A DNA stretch of 34,449 bases from Acidobacteriota bacterium (GCA_021790995.1 JAJYFA010000023.1:1-34449), one strand, 5' to 3'. Shown: positions 8,097 to 16,600, numbered from the stretch's first letter. Made by a program: numbers and translations. The notes: generated from the letters alone by a model not told the origin.

Positions 8097-9389
8097 CTAA
8101 TCCGCAGAGACCGCAAGCACCGATGGCGGCCCCGGAGTTCCATCAGTCACCGTTGTCCCGAGCACAACCTGCAGATTGTGCCCTCCTCCGCCAGAGCGCA
8201 CCTCGCTAGCAATGGCCTGCATAAGGTCGGGATTCGTGAGGAACTCTCCAGCAGCCTCCGTACCATAGGTATAAAGACCGCCAACGACCACCACGACATG
8301 GCCAGTTTCGGAGTCGCGGATGCGGGAGATCAGGGCATAGTCCTGCAGTTTAGGGCTGTTCGCGCCTGTCACTGGCTGGCGCGGCTGGTTGGTGCCCCAG
8401 CTCCAGTTGCGCGATGAGGGATTCTTCGCATCGCGAATGTAAATCAGATGCCGGTCGGGGTCGAGCGCCAGGCTGTAGCGCAACTGGCGGGTGAGGCGCA
8501 GGCTCCACTCATTATTGAAGGCGCCGATGAGCACCACGGCACCCTCGCGTAGATCGGAGAAGGAACTCGAACTGCCGCGGCGGATGAGAACCCGCTTGTT
8601 GCGCGCCTCCAGCGCCCCGACCACGCGCGCAATCGTCACCGTGTCGCCAAAGGGAACGGTCAGGGAGGAATCCGAGCTGGGGACCGGGGTGACGGCGCTG
8701 GCAATTCCATCGGTGGCCGGAAGGGTGGGCGGGCCGTTGGGGTGGTCGCCGATGGCCACCAGGACGGGGCCCGGGGTGTCGATAACCGGCTGCCAGAACA
8801 GGTCCTCTGGATTGGCCCGATGGAGCCAGCCGTATCCTGCGGCGGCCGCAAGGGTTGCAGCGGCAAGCAGGAGCGGACCAGCGCGCCGCCACCAGCGGGG
8901 ATTTTTCCCGCGAGCTGCCTTGAGCGGAACCGAAGCGAGCTGGACCTGGGTGCCATGGCTTTCAAGACTGCTTCCGGACGCGTCGGGGGCGGCTTCAGGA
9001 TCGAGAGCCGCGGTCCTGCCTTGGCAGGGCAGCGTGAACCGCGGAACGTAAGATCCCGGCACCAGTTCTATGCGCAGCTCAGCGCGGTGCCTTTCGTCGA
9101 CGTAATAGGTGGCCAGCCGCTTGCGCAGCTCCGTGGCCGCCGTACGCACGATGTGATCGATGTTTGTCTCGTAGTCCGGATCCCTACCGAAAACCTCAAT
9201 TCCTATGGTGCGTTCCTTGATCTGGTCGGCCGATCCGTTCAATGTCTGTTCCACCGCAAATTTAAGGAATGCAACAGACCGTTTGCTGGAGCGAAAGACT
9301 TCATCGTGTATGAGAACGTCCAGTTGACCGTAAATCATCTCTGCGGTCAACTCAGGCGTAGTTCCATACTGAACTCCAGCGTCACTCAT
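8097..9389 (-). CDS. Single-pass membrane protein with a predicted cytoplasmic N-terminal domain, candidate regulator
   Basis: The 430-aa product has three parts. Residues 1-120 form a soluble domain with ERTIGIEVFGRDPDYETN (59-76), HIVRTAATELRKRLATYY (79-96) and ELRIELVPGSYVPRF (104-118). I recognise this block as one that recurs at the N terminus of many acidobacterial proteins. A linker and one membrane helix follow (about 170-190). The C-terminal part (200-430), probably periplasmic, contains LREGAVVLIGAFNNEWSLRL and AAGEFLTNPDLMQAI. The topology recalls membrane-bound one-component regulators such as CadC, but I see no classical winged helix, so a regulatory role is inference. ATG 9389 has GGGA about 8 bases upstream. 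The frame stays open further upstream through 9470, but that part belongs to the degenerate region. It lies next to and in the same orientation as the TonB receptor. Confidence 0.7.
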   Translation of the reverse strand: MSDAGVQYGTTPELTAEMIYGQLDVLIHDEVFRSSKRSVAFLKFAVEQTLNGSADQIKERTIGIEVFGRDPDYETNIDHIVRTAATELRKRLATYYVDERHRAELRIELVPGSYVPRFTLPCQGRTAALDPEAAPDASGSSLESHGTQVQLASVPLKAARGKNPRWWRRAGPLLLAAATLAAAAGYGWLHRANPEDLFWQPVIDTPGPVLVAIGDHPNGPPTLPATDGIASAVTPVPSSDSSLTVPFGDTVTIARVVGALEARNKRVLIRRGSSSSFSDLREGAVVLIGAFNNEWSLRLTRQLRYSLALDPDRHLIYIRDAKNPSSRNWSWGTNQPRQPVTGANSPKLQDYALISRIRDSETGHVVVVVGGLYTYGTEAAGEFLTNPDLMQAIASEVRSGGGGHNLQVVLGTTVTDGTPGPPSVLAVSAD

Positions 9390-9466
9390 AAGTGTCTTCC
9401 CAGTGAAACGAATTTTAGCATGCGCCAAGCGTCCATCAACTAGGGGGCGCGCGCATAAATAGTCGA

Positions 9467-9838
9467 TCATGAAAAAGTGAACGGATGTCCGGAGTTCCGG
9501 AATCTCGATTTCGAATTCGGGGTTCGCCTCGAAATCAACGATGGGGTTCTCCTTGATGACGGAGAGATAAAGCTCTGCGTCGGAGCGTACCCAGGGAAAC
9601 GTTCCCTCCCGATCGATAAATGCGGAAAGTCCACAGTCAGTCTGTGATAGAAAGATCGACGAATCTGGATCTGCCGGTACCAGCCAAGTGCGTCTAATTG
9701 GCTGAGCTTGTCGTACCTTTCCAACGAAAACCAGTTGAGTCGCTTTTCGTATTCTTGGATCGCAGAGTTCTTCGGCTTGCCTGGACTTGCCCCTATTTTT
9801 GAGTCTTGACCGTTTGTCTCAAAAATGGGGCAAGTCCA
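9467..9838 (-). pseudogene. Degenerate, frameshifted ORF of unknown function
   Basis: Two minus-strand frames each look protein-like over part of this stretch. The upstream part reads NSAIQEYEKRLNWFSLERYD then KLSQLDALGWYRQIQIRRSF. The downstream part, in another frame, reads AFIDREGTFPWVRSDAELYL then SVIKENPIVDFEANPEFEIE. Together they suggest one gene with a frameshift near 9640-9680. There is no convincing start codon; upstream the frame runs into the inverted repeat at 9782-9838 and soon meets a stop. The downstream frame is fused in phase to the regulator gene, but no start codon exists there. Base composition is more AT-rich than the neighbours, which fits imported DNA. I do not recognise the family with confidence. 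Confidence 0.4.
9782..9838. repeat. 57-bp inverted-repeat element with TG...CA ends
   Basis: The left arm (9782-9803, TGGACTTGCCCCTATTTTTG followed by AG) and the right arm (9818-9838) are reverse complements over 21 bp with a single extra T at 9794. They enclose a 14-base spacer. The outer ends are 5'-TG and CA-3', as in the terminal repeats of many IS3-type and related insertion sequences. It could be a remnant consisting only of two IS ends, a miniature element, or a recombination or replication site. No target duplication is evident in the flanks. It ends 15 bp before the ribbon-helix-helix gene. Confidence 0.7.
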
Positions 9839-9852
9839 CTGGAAGAGAGGAG

Positions 9853-10038
9853 GTGAGTGAGATCAAGAAGGCTGAAGAAGGAGTCACAAAACGCATGAAC
9901 TTGAACGTACCGCTCTAGCTGCACAATAACTTCAAGTCGGTCACCGCCGCCCAGGGCGAGAACATGACCGATGTGCTGCTGGAGTTTATCCGCAACTACG
10001 TCACCAAGCATGCACCGAAGAAGGGACGGCGCCCGTGA
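9853..10038 (+). pseudogene. ParG-like ribbon-helix-helix protein, interrupted by an amber codon
   Basis: From GTG 9853 (preceded by AGAGAGGAG) the frame encodes a basic tail (SEIKKAEEGVTKR), then MNLNVPL, an in-frame TAG at 9916-9918, then LHNNFKSVTAAQGENMTDVL and LEFIRNYVTKHAPKKGRRP. Read through, this is a 61-residue ribbon-helix-helix protein of the ParG/CopG kind. The beta strand is MNLNVPL.L, helix A is HNNFKSVTAAQG, and helix B follows the NMTDVL turn. Such proteins bind operators as dimers and act in plasmid partition or autoregulation. The stop replaces what is normally a charged residue after PL; a single G-to-T change from GAG would create it. The stop codon overlaps the resolvase start (GTGA), showing original translational coupling. 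Family confidence is good; inactivity is inferred. Confidence 0.7.
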
Positions 10039-10409
10039 AGCGCGCTGCCTTGTATGTCAGATTCAGCACTGTTGGCCAGAACCTCGCGACGCAACTCCTT
10101 GACCTACGCCAGATGGCTGCCCAGCGCGGCTATGAAGTCGTGAAGGAATACACCGACCGGATCAGTGGCGTGAAGGCGCGCCGGCCGGGGCTCGATGATC
10201 TGATGCGCGATGCCCGCCGCGGCATGAGACGCGCGAAACTTGAAGGCCGCCACATCGGACGCAAGCCACTGGAACTGGATCGCGACGCGATCCGGCGGGA
10301 TCGTCAGCACGGGCAGAGCCTGGGCCAGATCGCCAAGGCTCATCGCATCTCACGCGCCACCGTGCACCGCGTCATCCACGAACAGAACCCATCGGAGAAA
10401 GTTACATGA
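10035..10409 (+). pseudogene. Serine resolvase/invertase with in-frame loss of the central catalytic part
   Basis: The N terminus RAALYVRFSTVGQNLATQLL holds the nucleophile Ser in the R-x-S-T-xxxQ motif, and EYTDRISGVKARRPGLDDLM is the usual next block. It then jumps from DARRG directly to MRRAKLEGRHIGRKPLE, the start of the C-terminal linker and helix-turn-helix (SLGQIAKAHRISRATVHRVI). Intact relatives are about 190-200 aa; this one is 124 aa. It lacks the segment with the DRLxRS arginines and the long E helix, so it cannot catalyse recombination, although DNA binding may survive. The reading frame is preserved across the deletion. The start is GTG 10035, with AAGGGA upstream, overlapping the stop of the ribbon-helix-helix gene. 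Its stop overlaps the start of the next gene (ATGA). The product could be a deliberate short DNA-binding form rather than decay. Confidence 0.75.
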
Positions 10410-10648
10410 TCGAAACAACCGCAGACGTTCTACCTATATGGATGCTGATCTCCGCCACCCTCGGCCAGAACTTCGGTCGCCGCAAGTGTCTCGAAGAGAT
10501 CAACGACGATCTCCGGGAAGAGCTTGAGACGGCCCGGGCCAGCGAAGCACCAGTGCGCGGCGAACTCAAACGGCAGCGCGGCCTCCTCAACGACATCCAC
10601 AAGCACGTCAGGGCTGTTTCAAAAGGCCTCGAAAAACGGCCTTGCTAA
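10406..10648 (+). CDS. Small coiled-coil protein in the resolvase module, unknown function
   Basis: The 80-aa product starts at an ATG that overlaps the resolvase stop by four bases (ATGA), so it is probably translated by coupling. The first 20 residues are moderately hydrophobic (VLPIWMLISATLG) and could be a short membrane anchor. Residues 29-74 are strongly helical and charged with heptad character (EEINDDLREELETARASEAP, GELKRQRGLLNDIHKHVRAV). I recognise no family. Gene order RHH protein, resolvase, coiled-coil protein suggests a plasmid or phage-derived module. It is the only member of that module with no visible lesion. A short hairpin lies within its last codons and another follows it. 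Confidence 0.5.
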   Translation: MIETTADVLPIWMLISATLGQNFGRRKCLEEINDDLREELETARASEAPVRGELKRQRGLLNDIHKHVRAVSKGLEKRPC

Positions 10649-10665
10649 ACTCCACAAAACAAACA

Positions 10666-10686
10666 GCCGGATCTCCCTGATCCGGC
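10666..10686 (+). terminator. Hairpin ending the RHH-resolvase-coiled-coil module
   Basis: A perfect 8-bp stem GCCGGATC/GATCCGGC with loop TCCCT lies 18 bp after the coiled-coil stop codon. The following CGTTTC is only weakly T-rich, so termination efficiency is uncertain. Confidence 0.55.
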
Positions 10687-11040
10687 CGTTTCAAAACCTG
10701 TAGCTTCAGGAACAACGGCTCATTCACCCTTCAATGAGTGACTCGTCCTGTTATCGTCAAATGTAAGAATCGCTGTTCACGTTCGTTACCTCAGTTTATA
10801 GGCCCATTCGAGAGAGGTCGAATACGACTATCGCCATGCCGACTCACGCCGCTGATTCTTCTTGCGCCGCCGTCTCCTCGTCGTTGTGAATCGACGTATG
10901 ATGATAAGCAGTCATCGCACTCCCCCGGTAAGTCACGGCGGATCGAAGCGCGGCGCAGAATTTTGAGGCGCCAGGTGCGGCGATTCCAACGCTGGCATGG
11001 TTGTCATTCGATGGTCATCGAGTCACATCGCGAGGGGGAT
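10687..11040 (+). other. Intergenic stretch, no gene seen
   Basis: The frame of the downstream PEBP gene stays open back to 10738, but the implied residues (Arg-, Ser- and Pro-rich, no structure) do not look like protein. I see no RNA gene or strong promoter. The right border of the accessory module probably lies in here. Confidence 0.4.
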
Positions 11041-11646
11041 ATGAGTCCCGATAGCAGGAAGTTTCAAAGCAACCCCAACATTAGGCGGATTTTTACCGCC
11101 GCCATAGTCTTTCTGTGCAGTCTTCTGGCTTCAGCTCTGATTTGGGAGCGATCTCATTCCGCTCACGGCCAGGCGCGCTCCACCTTGTCGGTCCGCAGCG
11201 CGAGCTTCTCCGAAGGCGGATCGATTCCTCGCCAGTACACGTGCGACGGCGCCAGCCTTTCGCCGCAATTAAGTTGGCAGGCCACACCCGCCGCCACGAA
11301 GAGTCTCGCCATCGTGATGGAAGATCCCGACGCGCCCGTCCTCTTTACGCATTGGCTTGTCTACAACCTCGCGCCCAACGTGCGAGATCTGGCAGAGGGC
11401 GCATCGCGACAAGGTATCATGCCTGCTGGAGCAGGCGAAGGGCATAACAGCTTTGGCCGCCTCGGATACGGTGGTCCGTGCCCGCCACCGGGCAAGCCGC
11501 ATCACTATATCTTTCGCGTATACGCTCTCGATCGCCAACTCGATCTGCCTGCCGGCGCGAGCAGGCAGCAACTCGACACCGCAATCGACGACCACACTGT
11601 CGGTCAAGGTCAGCTCGTTGGCATCTACCAGCGGATGAGCCGGTAA
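11041..11646 (+). CDS. PEBP (YbhB/YbcL, Raf-kinase-inhibitor-like) family protein, membrane-anchored or exported
   Basis: The 201-aa product carries a hydrophobic N-terminal segment (about 17-34) that is a signal peptide or anchor, followed by a phosphatidylethanolamine-binding-protein fold. Motifs seen are MEDPDAPVLFTHWLVYNL (residues 93-110), with the ligand-pocket DPDAP and HW, and GRLGYGGPCPPPGKPHHYIF. The C-terminal IDDHTVGQGQLVGIYQR fits the bacterial YbhB subgroup. The biochemical role of bacterial members is poorly defined; anion or lipid-headgroup binding is assumed. The open frame extends about 100 codons upstream without protein-like character, so I chose ATG 11041, which has AGGGGG just before it (tight spacing). 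It converges with the glycosyltransferase gene 47 bp downstream. Confidence 0.85.
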   Translation: MSPDSRKFQSNPNIRRIFTAAIVFLCSLLASALIWERSHSAHGQARSTLSVRSASFSEGGSIPRQYTCDGASLSPQLSWQATPAATKSLAIVMEDPDAPVLFTHWLVYNLAPNVRDLAEGASRQGIMPAGAGEGHNSFGRLGYGGPCPPPGKPHHYIFRVYALDRQLDLPAGASRQQLDTAIDDHTVGQGQLVGIYQRMSR

Positions 11647-11693
11647 CAGCGGAGAGCACCCCGGATAGCGCCGCGAGCGCAGGCGAGTTTTGC

Positions 11694-12989
11694 TCAGCCC
11701 TTCACGCGCTCCGTAAAGATGCCCGCCAGCCGCGCCACGCTGCGCCGCAGATCGTAGTCCGCCACGACACGCGCGCGGCCGTTGCGTGCGATCTTTCGGC
11801 GCAGCTCCGCGTCGTCCATCAGGCGGGCCAGCGCCTTTGCGAGCGCCTCCGCGTCCGACGGCGGCACAAGCAAGCCGTCTACGCCGTCGCGGATCAGCTC
11901 CGGAACTCCCGCGATGTGCGTCGCAACGCAGGGAAGCTCCATGGCCATGGCTTCCATCAGCGCCACGGGCAGCCCCTCGGCGAAGCTGGGCAGGCAGAAG
12001 GCGTCCGCCGCTGCATAAAACTCGCGAATGCGATCCTGATTGATAGCGCCCTCGAACACAATGCACTCACGAGCCGCGCAGCGAGCTGCGTGTTCGCGCA
12101 GAGAAGCCTCGTCCGGCCCGCCGCCTACCAGCCGCAGCCGCACCCGCCGGCCCTGCTGCGCGAGCCGTTCGATCTGCACAAGCCGATCGAGGGCATCGAT
12201 CAAAATGTGCTGCCCCTTTGCCGGAATCAATCGCCCCACGCATAGAATTTCGAACGCTCCGTCTGTTGTCTGCCGCGGCCGCTGCGCAAAGATCTCCGGA
12301 TCGACGCCGAGCGGCAAGACGACGAACTTGCTCCATTGCTCGCAGGGCGAGAGCTTCATCAGCTGGCTGCGCGTAAAAGAACTGATGCAGCAGAGGAAGC
12401 CGGCGGCTTCAATCTTCTGTGCCAACATTTGCCTCTCGGCGTCGTAGAACTCGTCGGGGCCATGAACGGTGAGCGAGTAGCCAAGGCCGAAGACGGCGCG
12501 CACGAAAAGCCCTACGCTCGCCGCCTGCGAGGCCAGATGCACATGCAGATGCCGCAGCCCCTGCCGCTTCATCCACTGGCCCACCATCAGCGCCTCGGTC
12601 CAGTACATCAGGTTGAGGAAGAGCCGGTGCAGATCGAGGCCGGCAAGCGCGAAGGCATTTGCAAGCCCGCGCCAGTAGCCGGCGAAGTTTGTCGTCAGCG
12701 TCTTGAGGTGCGCCACCGCCGCGCCTGCCGCGCCATGCCGTTTGACGCAGTAGGTTCGGCGCGCCTCTGCCGCTTCGGCCGGCGTCAGCCGTTTCGCGGG
12801 TCGATCCGGTGGATTGATCGAAGCCGTCTCGATGCGGAATCCCAGTTCACGCAGCGCCAGTACCTCGCGCAGCACGAAGGTCATGGAAAGCGTCGGATAG
12901 GTGCTCGCCAGATAGACCAGCGTGCGCACCGGTTGCGCGCCGGGCCGGTCAGGTTGGGTCGTGGCGGCCATGCGATCGTTGCGCTTCAT
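11694..12989 (-). CDS. GT4-family glycosyltransferase
   Basis: The 431-aa product is a GT-B fold retaining glycosyltransferase of family 4. The N-terminal half carries YLASTYPTLSMTFVLREVLA and HVHLASQAASVGLF plus SLTVHGPDEFYD. The C-terminal half has VLPLGVDPEIF, LCVGRLIPAKGQHILIDAL, RLVGGGPDEASL and the E-x7-E sugar-nucleotide motif FAEGLPVALMEAMA with Glu338 and Glu346. These enzymes transfer sugar from a nucleotide sugar to polysaccharide or lipid acceptors at the cytoplasmic membrane face. The acceptor cannot be read from context, because no other polysaccharide genes lie nearby. Similar proteins with the YPTLSMTFVLRE start occur in colanic-acid-like and exopolysaccharide clusters. It is divergent from the GH13 gene. 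Confidence 0.9.
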   Translation of the reverse strand: MKRNDRMAATTQPDRPGAQPVRTLVYLASTYPTLSMTFVLREVLALRELGFRIETASINPPDRPAKRLTPAEAAEARRTYCVKRHGAAGAAVAHLKTLTTNFAGYWRGLANAFALAGLDLHRLFLNLMYWTEALMVGQWMKRQGLRHLHVHLASQAASVGLFVRAVFGLGYSLTVHGPDEFYDAERQMLAQKIEAAGFLCCISSFTRSQLMKLSPCEQWSKFVVLPLGVDPEIFAQRPRQTTDGAFEILCVGRLIPAKGQHILIDALDRLVQIERLAQQGRRVRLRLVGGGPDEASLREHAARCAARECIVFEGAINQDRIREFYAAADAFCLPSFAEGLPVALMEAMAMELPCVATHIAGVPELIRDGVDGLLVPPSDAEALAKALARLMDDAELRRKIARNGRARVVADYDLRRSVARLAGIFTERVKG

Positions 12990-13088
12990 TGTACGATGCC
13001 TGCCCTCGCGCTCTCGCGTTCCCCTCGAATCGGCAACATTCTCCGCGGCGGGTGGCCACGGTCCCAGGTGCCTGTTTCAACCACGAAT

Positions 13089-13128
13089 GAGGGTGCCCCC
13101 GGTCCCTCGCACTTGGGGACCGGGGAGG
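13089..13128 (+). repeat. Hairpin repeat family 1, copy A
   Basis: A 40-bp unit contains a perfect 10-bp stem CCCCGGTCCC / GGGACCGGGG around the loop TCGCACTTG. An identical 40-bp unit lies inverted at 13342-13381, and a diverged one at 16980-17017. It lies between the divergent glycosyltransferase and GH13 genes. Confidence 0.85.
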
Positions 13129-13341
13129 GAGAACCCACTTTTTCGGTTCAACCCAACCGCAAATGGGGTAACCTGAACGCGCATGGAAGGCGAGCGCAGC
13201 GGCGAGGACTGGTTGAAAAACGGAGGAGTGGATGTGGTCGAGTTTTCGGCATGATCAGTCGGGCGTGCGCGGAACCGTGGAGATCGAGTCGGAATGGACA
13301 GCGCGCGAGAGAGGCTGGCAACTTCCCGAGTGGATGCGCTA
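13129..13341. other. 213-bp segment between the inverted repeat copies, no gene seen
   Basis: The stretch enclosed by repeat copies A and B shows no protein-like frame and no recognised RNA. With the repeats it forms a 293-bp unit that could be a miniature element or a paired repeat island (BIME-like). The full gap between the two divergent genes, 12990-13643, holds only this unit and a possible promoter. Confidence 0.4.
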
Positions 13342-13381
13342 CCTCCCCGGTCCCCAAGTGCGAGGGACCGGGGGCACCCTC
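13342..13381 (-). repeat. Hairpin repeat family 1, copy B (inverted)
   Basis: This is the exact reverse complement of 13089-13128 over all 40 bases. The flanks differ immediately outside the 40 bp, which defines the unit's borders. Confidence 0.85.
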
Positions 13382-13534
13382 AGTTGAATCATTCCTGCCA
13401 TAGAATCGTGGTCACCCGCCCCGCACGCTGATCGATCGTGGCGCAGGCGCCCAGCGCCTTGAAATCGGTAAGGGCCTGTCAGATGCCTACCCACTTCCTC
13501 GCGCCTTCCGCTGCGGCAAACCGCTTCGTCCGTT

Positions 13535-13540
13535 TACAAT
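13535..13540 (+). promoter_or_regulatory. Possible -10 box for the GH13 gene
   Basis: TACAAT matches the sigma-70 -10 consensus at five of six positions. No good -35 hexamer lies 17 bp upstream. A start near 13547 would give about a 95-base leader to the preferred GH13 start codon. Confidence 0.3.
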
Positions 13541-13643
13541 CACAGTTTCCGGCGGCATGATCGTTCTGATGTACCTTGGGAATAGGCTGCGGTTGTGTCC
13601 CGGCGATCAGGCAGATGTGGAACGGAGTTCGGCAAACGTGACG

Positions 13644-16600
13644 ATGGAATTTCACATTGCGCGCAAAGCTCGGGATCGTTACGGCTTTGCCGAATCCCTG
13701 TTTTCCTACAACGGAAACGTGATCCTGGCCAATCTCTCGGCGTGCCGCGAGTTCGCGCACCGCATGAACCAGGTGCGTGAGGTCGAGAAGCACCCCGAGC
13801 TGGCGGTCCACGCGGGCCAGCTCTTCGCCATGGGACTGATCGACGAGGCCAGCCACGTATTGATGGCGCGCTACCGGCAACAGTTCGACTCCGAGGTCAT
13901 GACAGCGGCTCTCGACTGGTTCAGCGCGCAGGTCGGCTCCGGCAACCTCGACAAGATGCTGCTCACCTTTGTGGAGCAGTTCCCGGGGCAGAGCGTGATG
14001 CGCGGCCTGGAGACGCCGGCGCAATGGCTGGCTGGCGCTACCGATGGCTTGCAGCACCGCGCCGCGGCGCTGGAAGAGTTGCTGCTGCTCTGGTCGGCGA
14101 ACCGCAACCCGGCATTCAAGCCCTTCGAAGAACTCTTTGAAGACCGCACGCTCGCCGAGAAGACGGTCTACGCCCAAGTGACGGCGCAAATGCAGGAGTA
14201 CTTTGCCACGCGCCCGCTGATTCCGGTTGCTGGCGCGAGCCCCATCAGCCTGCTCGATCTTCTGCGCGCGCCGATAGCCGGTGCGCCCGCGTCGCTCAGC
14301 GATCAACTGAACCTGATCCGGCAGCTCTGGAAACCGTTGCTGGGCGAGAGCCTGGAGCGATTCCTGCTGATGGCCGGCGAAGTTCTCCACGAAGAAGAGC
14401 TTGCCATCTGGATGCAGTTCAACCCGCAGGCCGTTCAGGCTCGTGAGGCCGCCGAGCGTCATCGCAGGGCCGGCCAGCAACAGTGGCCGTCGGTTGTCAG
14501 CCACTCCGAGGTGCCGTTCTTTGGCGACCCCGCCCACGAATACGAGAAATTCTCCCCCGACACGGCCTGGATGCCGGGAACGGTGCTGATGGCCAAGAGC
14601 ACCTATGTATGGCTGGCCCAGTTGAGCCGCAAATACTCGCGGCATATCGGCCGCCTTGACGAGATTCCCAACGAAGATCTCGCTCAGCTCGCGCATCGCG
14701 GCATCAATACTCTATGGCTCATCGGCGTTTGGGAGCGCAGCCGCGCCTCGCGCACCATCAAACAGCTCTGCGGAAACAGCGAAGCCGTCGCCTCGGCGTA
14801 CTCGCTCTTTGACTACCGCATTGCGGACGACCTGGGCGGCGAGGCAGCCTATATCGACCTGCGTGACCGCGCCTTCCGCCACGGTATTCGCCTCGCCAGC
14901 GACATGGTGCCGAATCATATGGGCATCGATTCGCCCTGGGTGGTTGAACACCCCGAGTGGTTCATCGCGCGCCCCGATTCGCCTTACCCGGCTTACAGTT
15001 TTGAGGGGCCTGACCTTTCGCTCGATAGCCGCGTCGAGATCAAGATCGAAGACCACTATTTCGAACAGTCCGATGCCGCAGTCGTCTTCCGCCGTCGCGA
15101 CAAGGCCACCGGCGAAACGCGCTACATCTACCACGGCAACGATGGCACCAGCTTTCCCTGGAACGACACGGCGCAGCTCGACTACCTGAACCCGGCGGTG
15201 CGCGAGCAGGTGATTCAGACCATCCTGCACGTGGCGCGGCTCTTTCCCGTCATCCGTTTCGACGCCGCCATGACGCTCGCAAAGCGCCACTTCCATCGCC
15301 TCTGGTTTCCAGGTCCGGGATCTAGCGGCGCCATTCCCTCGCGCGCCGAGTACGGCATGAACCAGGCTGAGTTCGACCGCGCCATGCCGCACGAGTTCTG
15401 GCGCGAGGTGGTTGATCGTGTGGCTGCCGAAGTTCCCGGCACGCTGCTTCTGGCTGAGGCCTTCTGGCTCATGGAGGGTTACTTCGTTCGTACACTTGGC
15501 ATGCACCGCGTCTACAACTCGGCCTTCATGAACATGCTGCGCGACGAGGACAACGCCAAGTACCGCTCCGTCATCAAGAACACTTGCGAGTTCGATCCCG
15601 ATATCATGAAGCGCTACGTGAACTTCATGTCGAATCCGGACGAGCGCACCGCCATTGACCAGTTTGGCAAGGGCGACAAATACTTTGGCGTTGCGGTCGT
15701 GATGTCCACGCTGCCCGGCCTGCCCATGTTCGGCCACGGCCAGATCGAGGGATTCACCGAGAAGTACGGCATGGAGTACCGCTGGCCGCGCTACCAGGAA
15801 GATCCCGACCACGGGCTCGTCCAGCGCCATGAGCGCGAGATTGCGCCTCTACTGAAGCGCCGCTGGCTTTTTGCCGAGAGCGCCCACTTCCTGCTCTTCG
15901 ATTTCTTTGAGCCCAGCGGCTCGGTGAACGAAGACGTCTTCGCCTACTCGAACCGCAATGGCGGCGAGCGCGCCCTCGTCGTCTATCACAACCGCTACGC
16001 CGACGCGCATGGCACAGTCGATCTTTCCGCCGCCTACGCCGACAAGGGATCGGGCCAGCTTCGCCAGAGCCGGCTTGCCGAGGGGCTGGGCCTGAGCGGT
16101 GACCGCGCAAAAATTGTTGCTTTCCGCGACTCGCTCACCGGCCTCGAATACCTGCGCCGCAGCGGTGATCTCTACGACCGCGGCATCACGCTTAGCCTCC
16201 ATGCCTATCAGTGCCACGTTTTTCTCGATTGGCGCGAGCTGCATCCCACGGTCGATAAGCCCTGGGACCGGCTCGCCGACTGGCTCAACGGTCGCGGCGT
16301 GGCTTCGCTCGACGATGAACTGGTCAATCTTGAGCTCAAGCCCGTGCATGATGCACTGCGTAGATTCCTCGCGCCTGAACTGGTGCGGCGCTTCGCCGAT
16401 GTTGCCGACCACCCGCGAACCGTGGGCGCGGAGCGGGCCAAAAAGATCGAACGGCAGCGCGGCGAATTCCTGAAGGATGCGGGAGCGCGAGCTGAATCCC
16501 TTTTAAGTTTGGTCGAGACCGCCCATGTTCTGAGTCTGGTGCAGGCTGACGAGCCGGCGCTCACACGTGAGGCGGCCGATGCTGCGTCGCTGGCGCTGGC

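Noticed and set aside
9390-9470. Longer start of the membrane regulator at 9470
   Set aside because: The open frame continues from a degenerate gene; the start at 9389 has a better ribosome site and begins where family-like sequence begins.
10629-10648. AAGGCC...GGCCTT hairpin in the last codons of the coiled-coil gene as a terminator
   Set aside because: The 6-bp stem with a 9-base loop inside coding sequence is weaker than the 8-bp hairpin just downstream.
10738-11040. N-terminal extension of the PEBP protein
   Set aside because: The extra 101 residues are Arg/Ser/Pro-rich without structure and sit before a proper signal-anchor start at 11041.
13479-14696. 405-codon minus-strand frame opposite the GH13 gene
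   Set aside because: It is antisense to a well-supported helical region and GH13 barrel; no ribosome site and no domain pattern.
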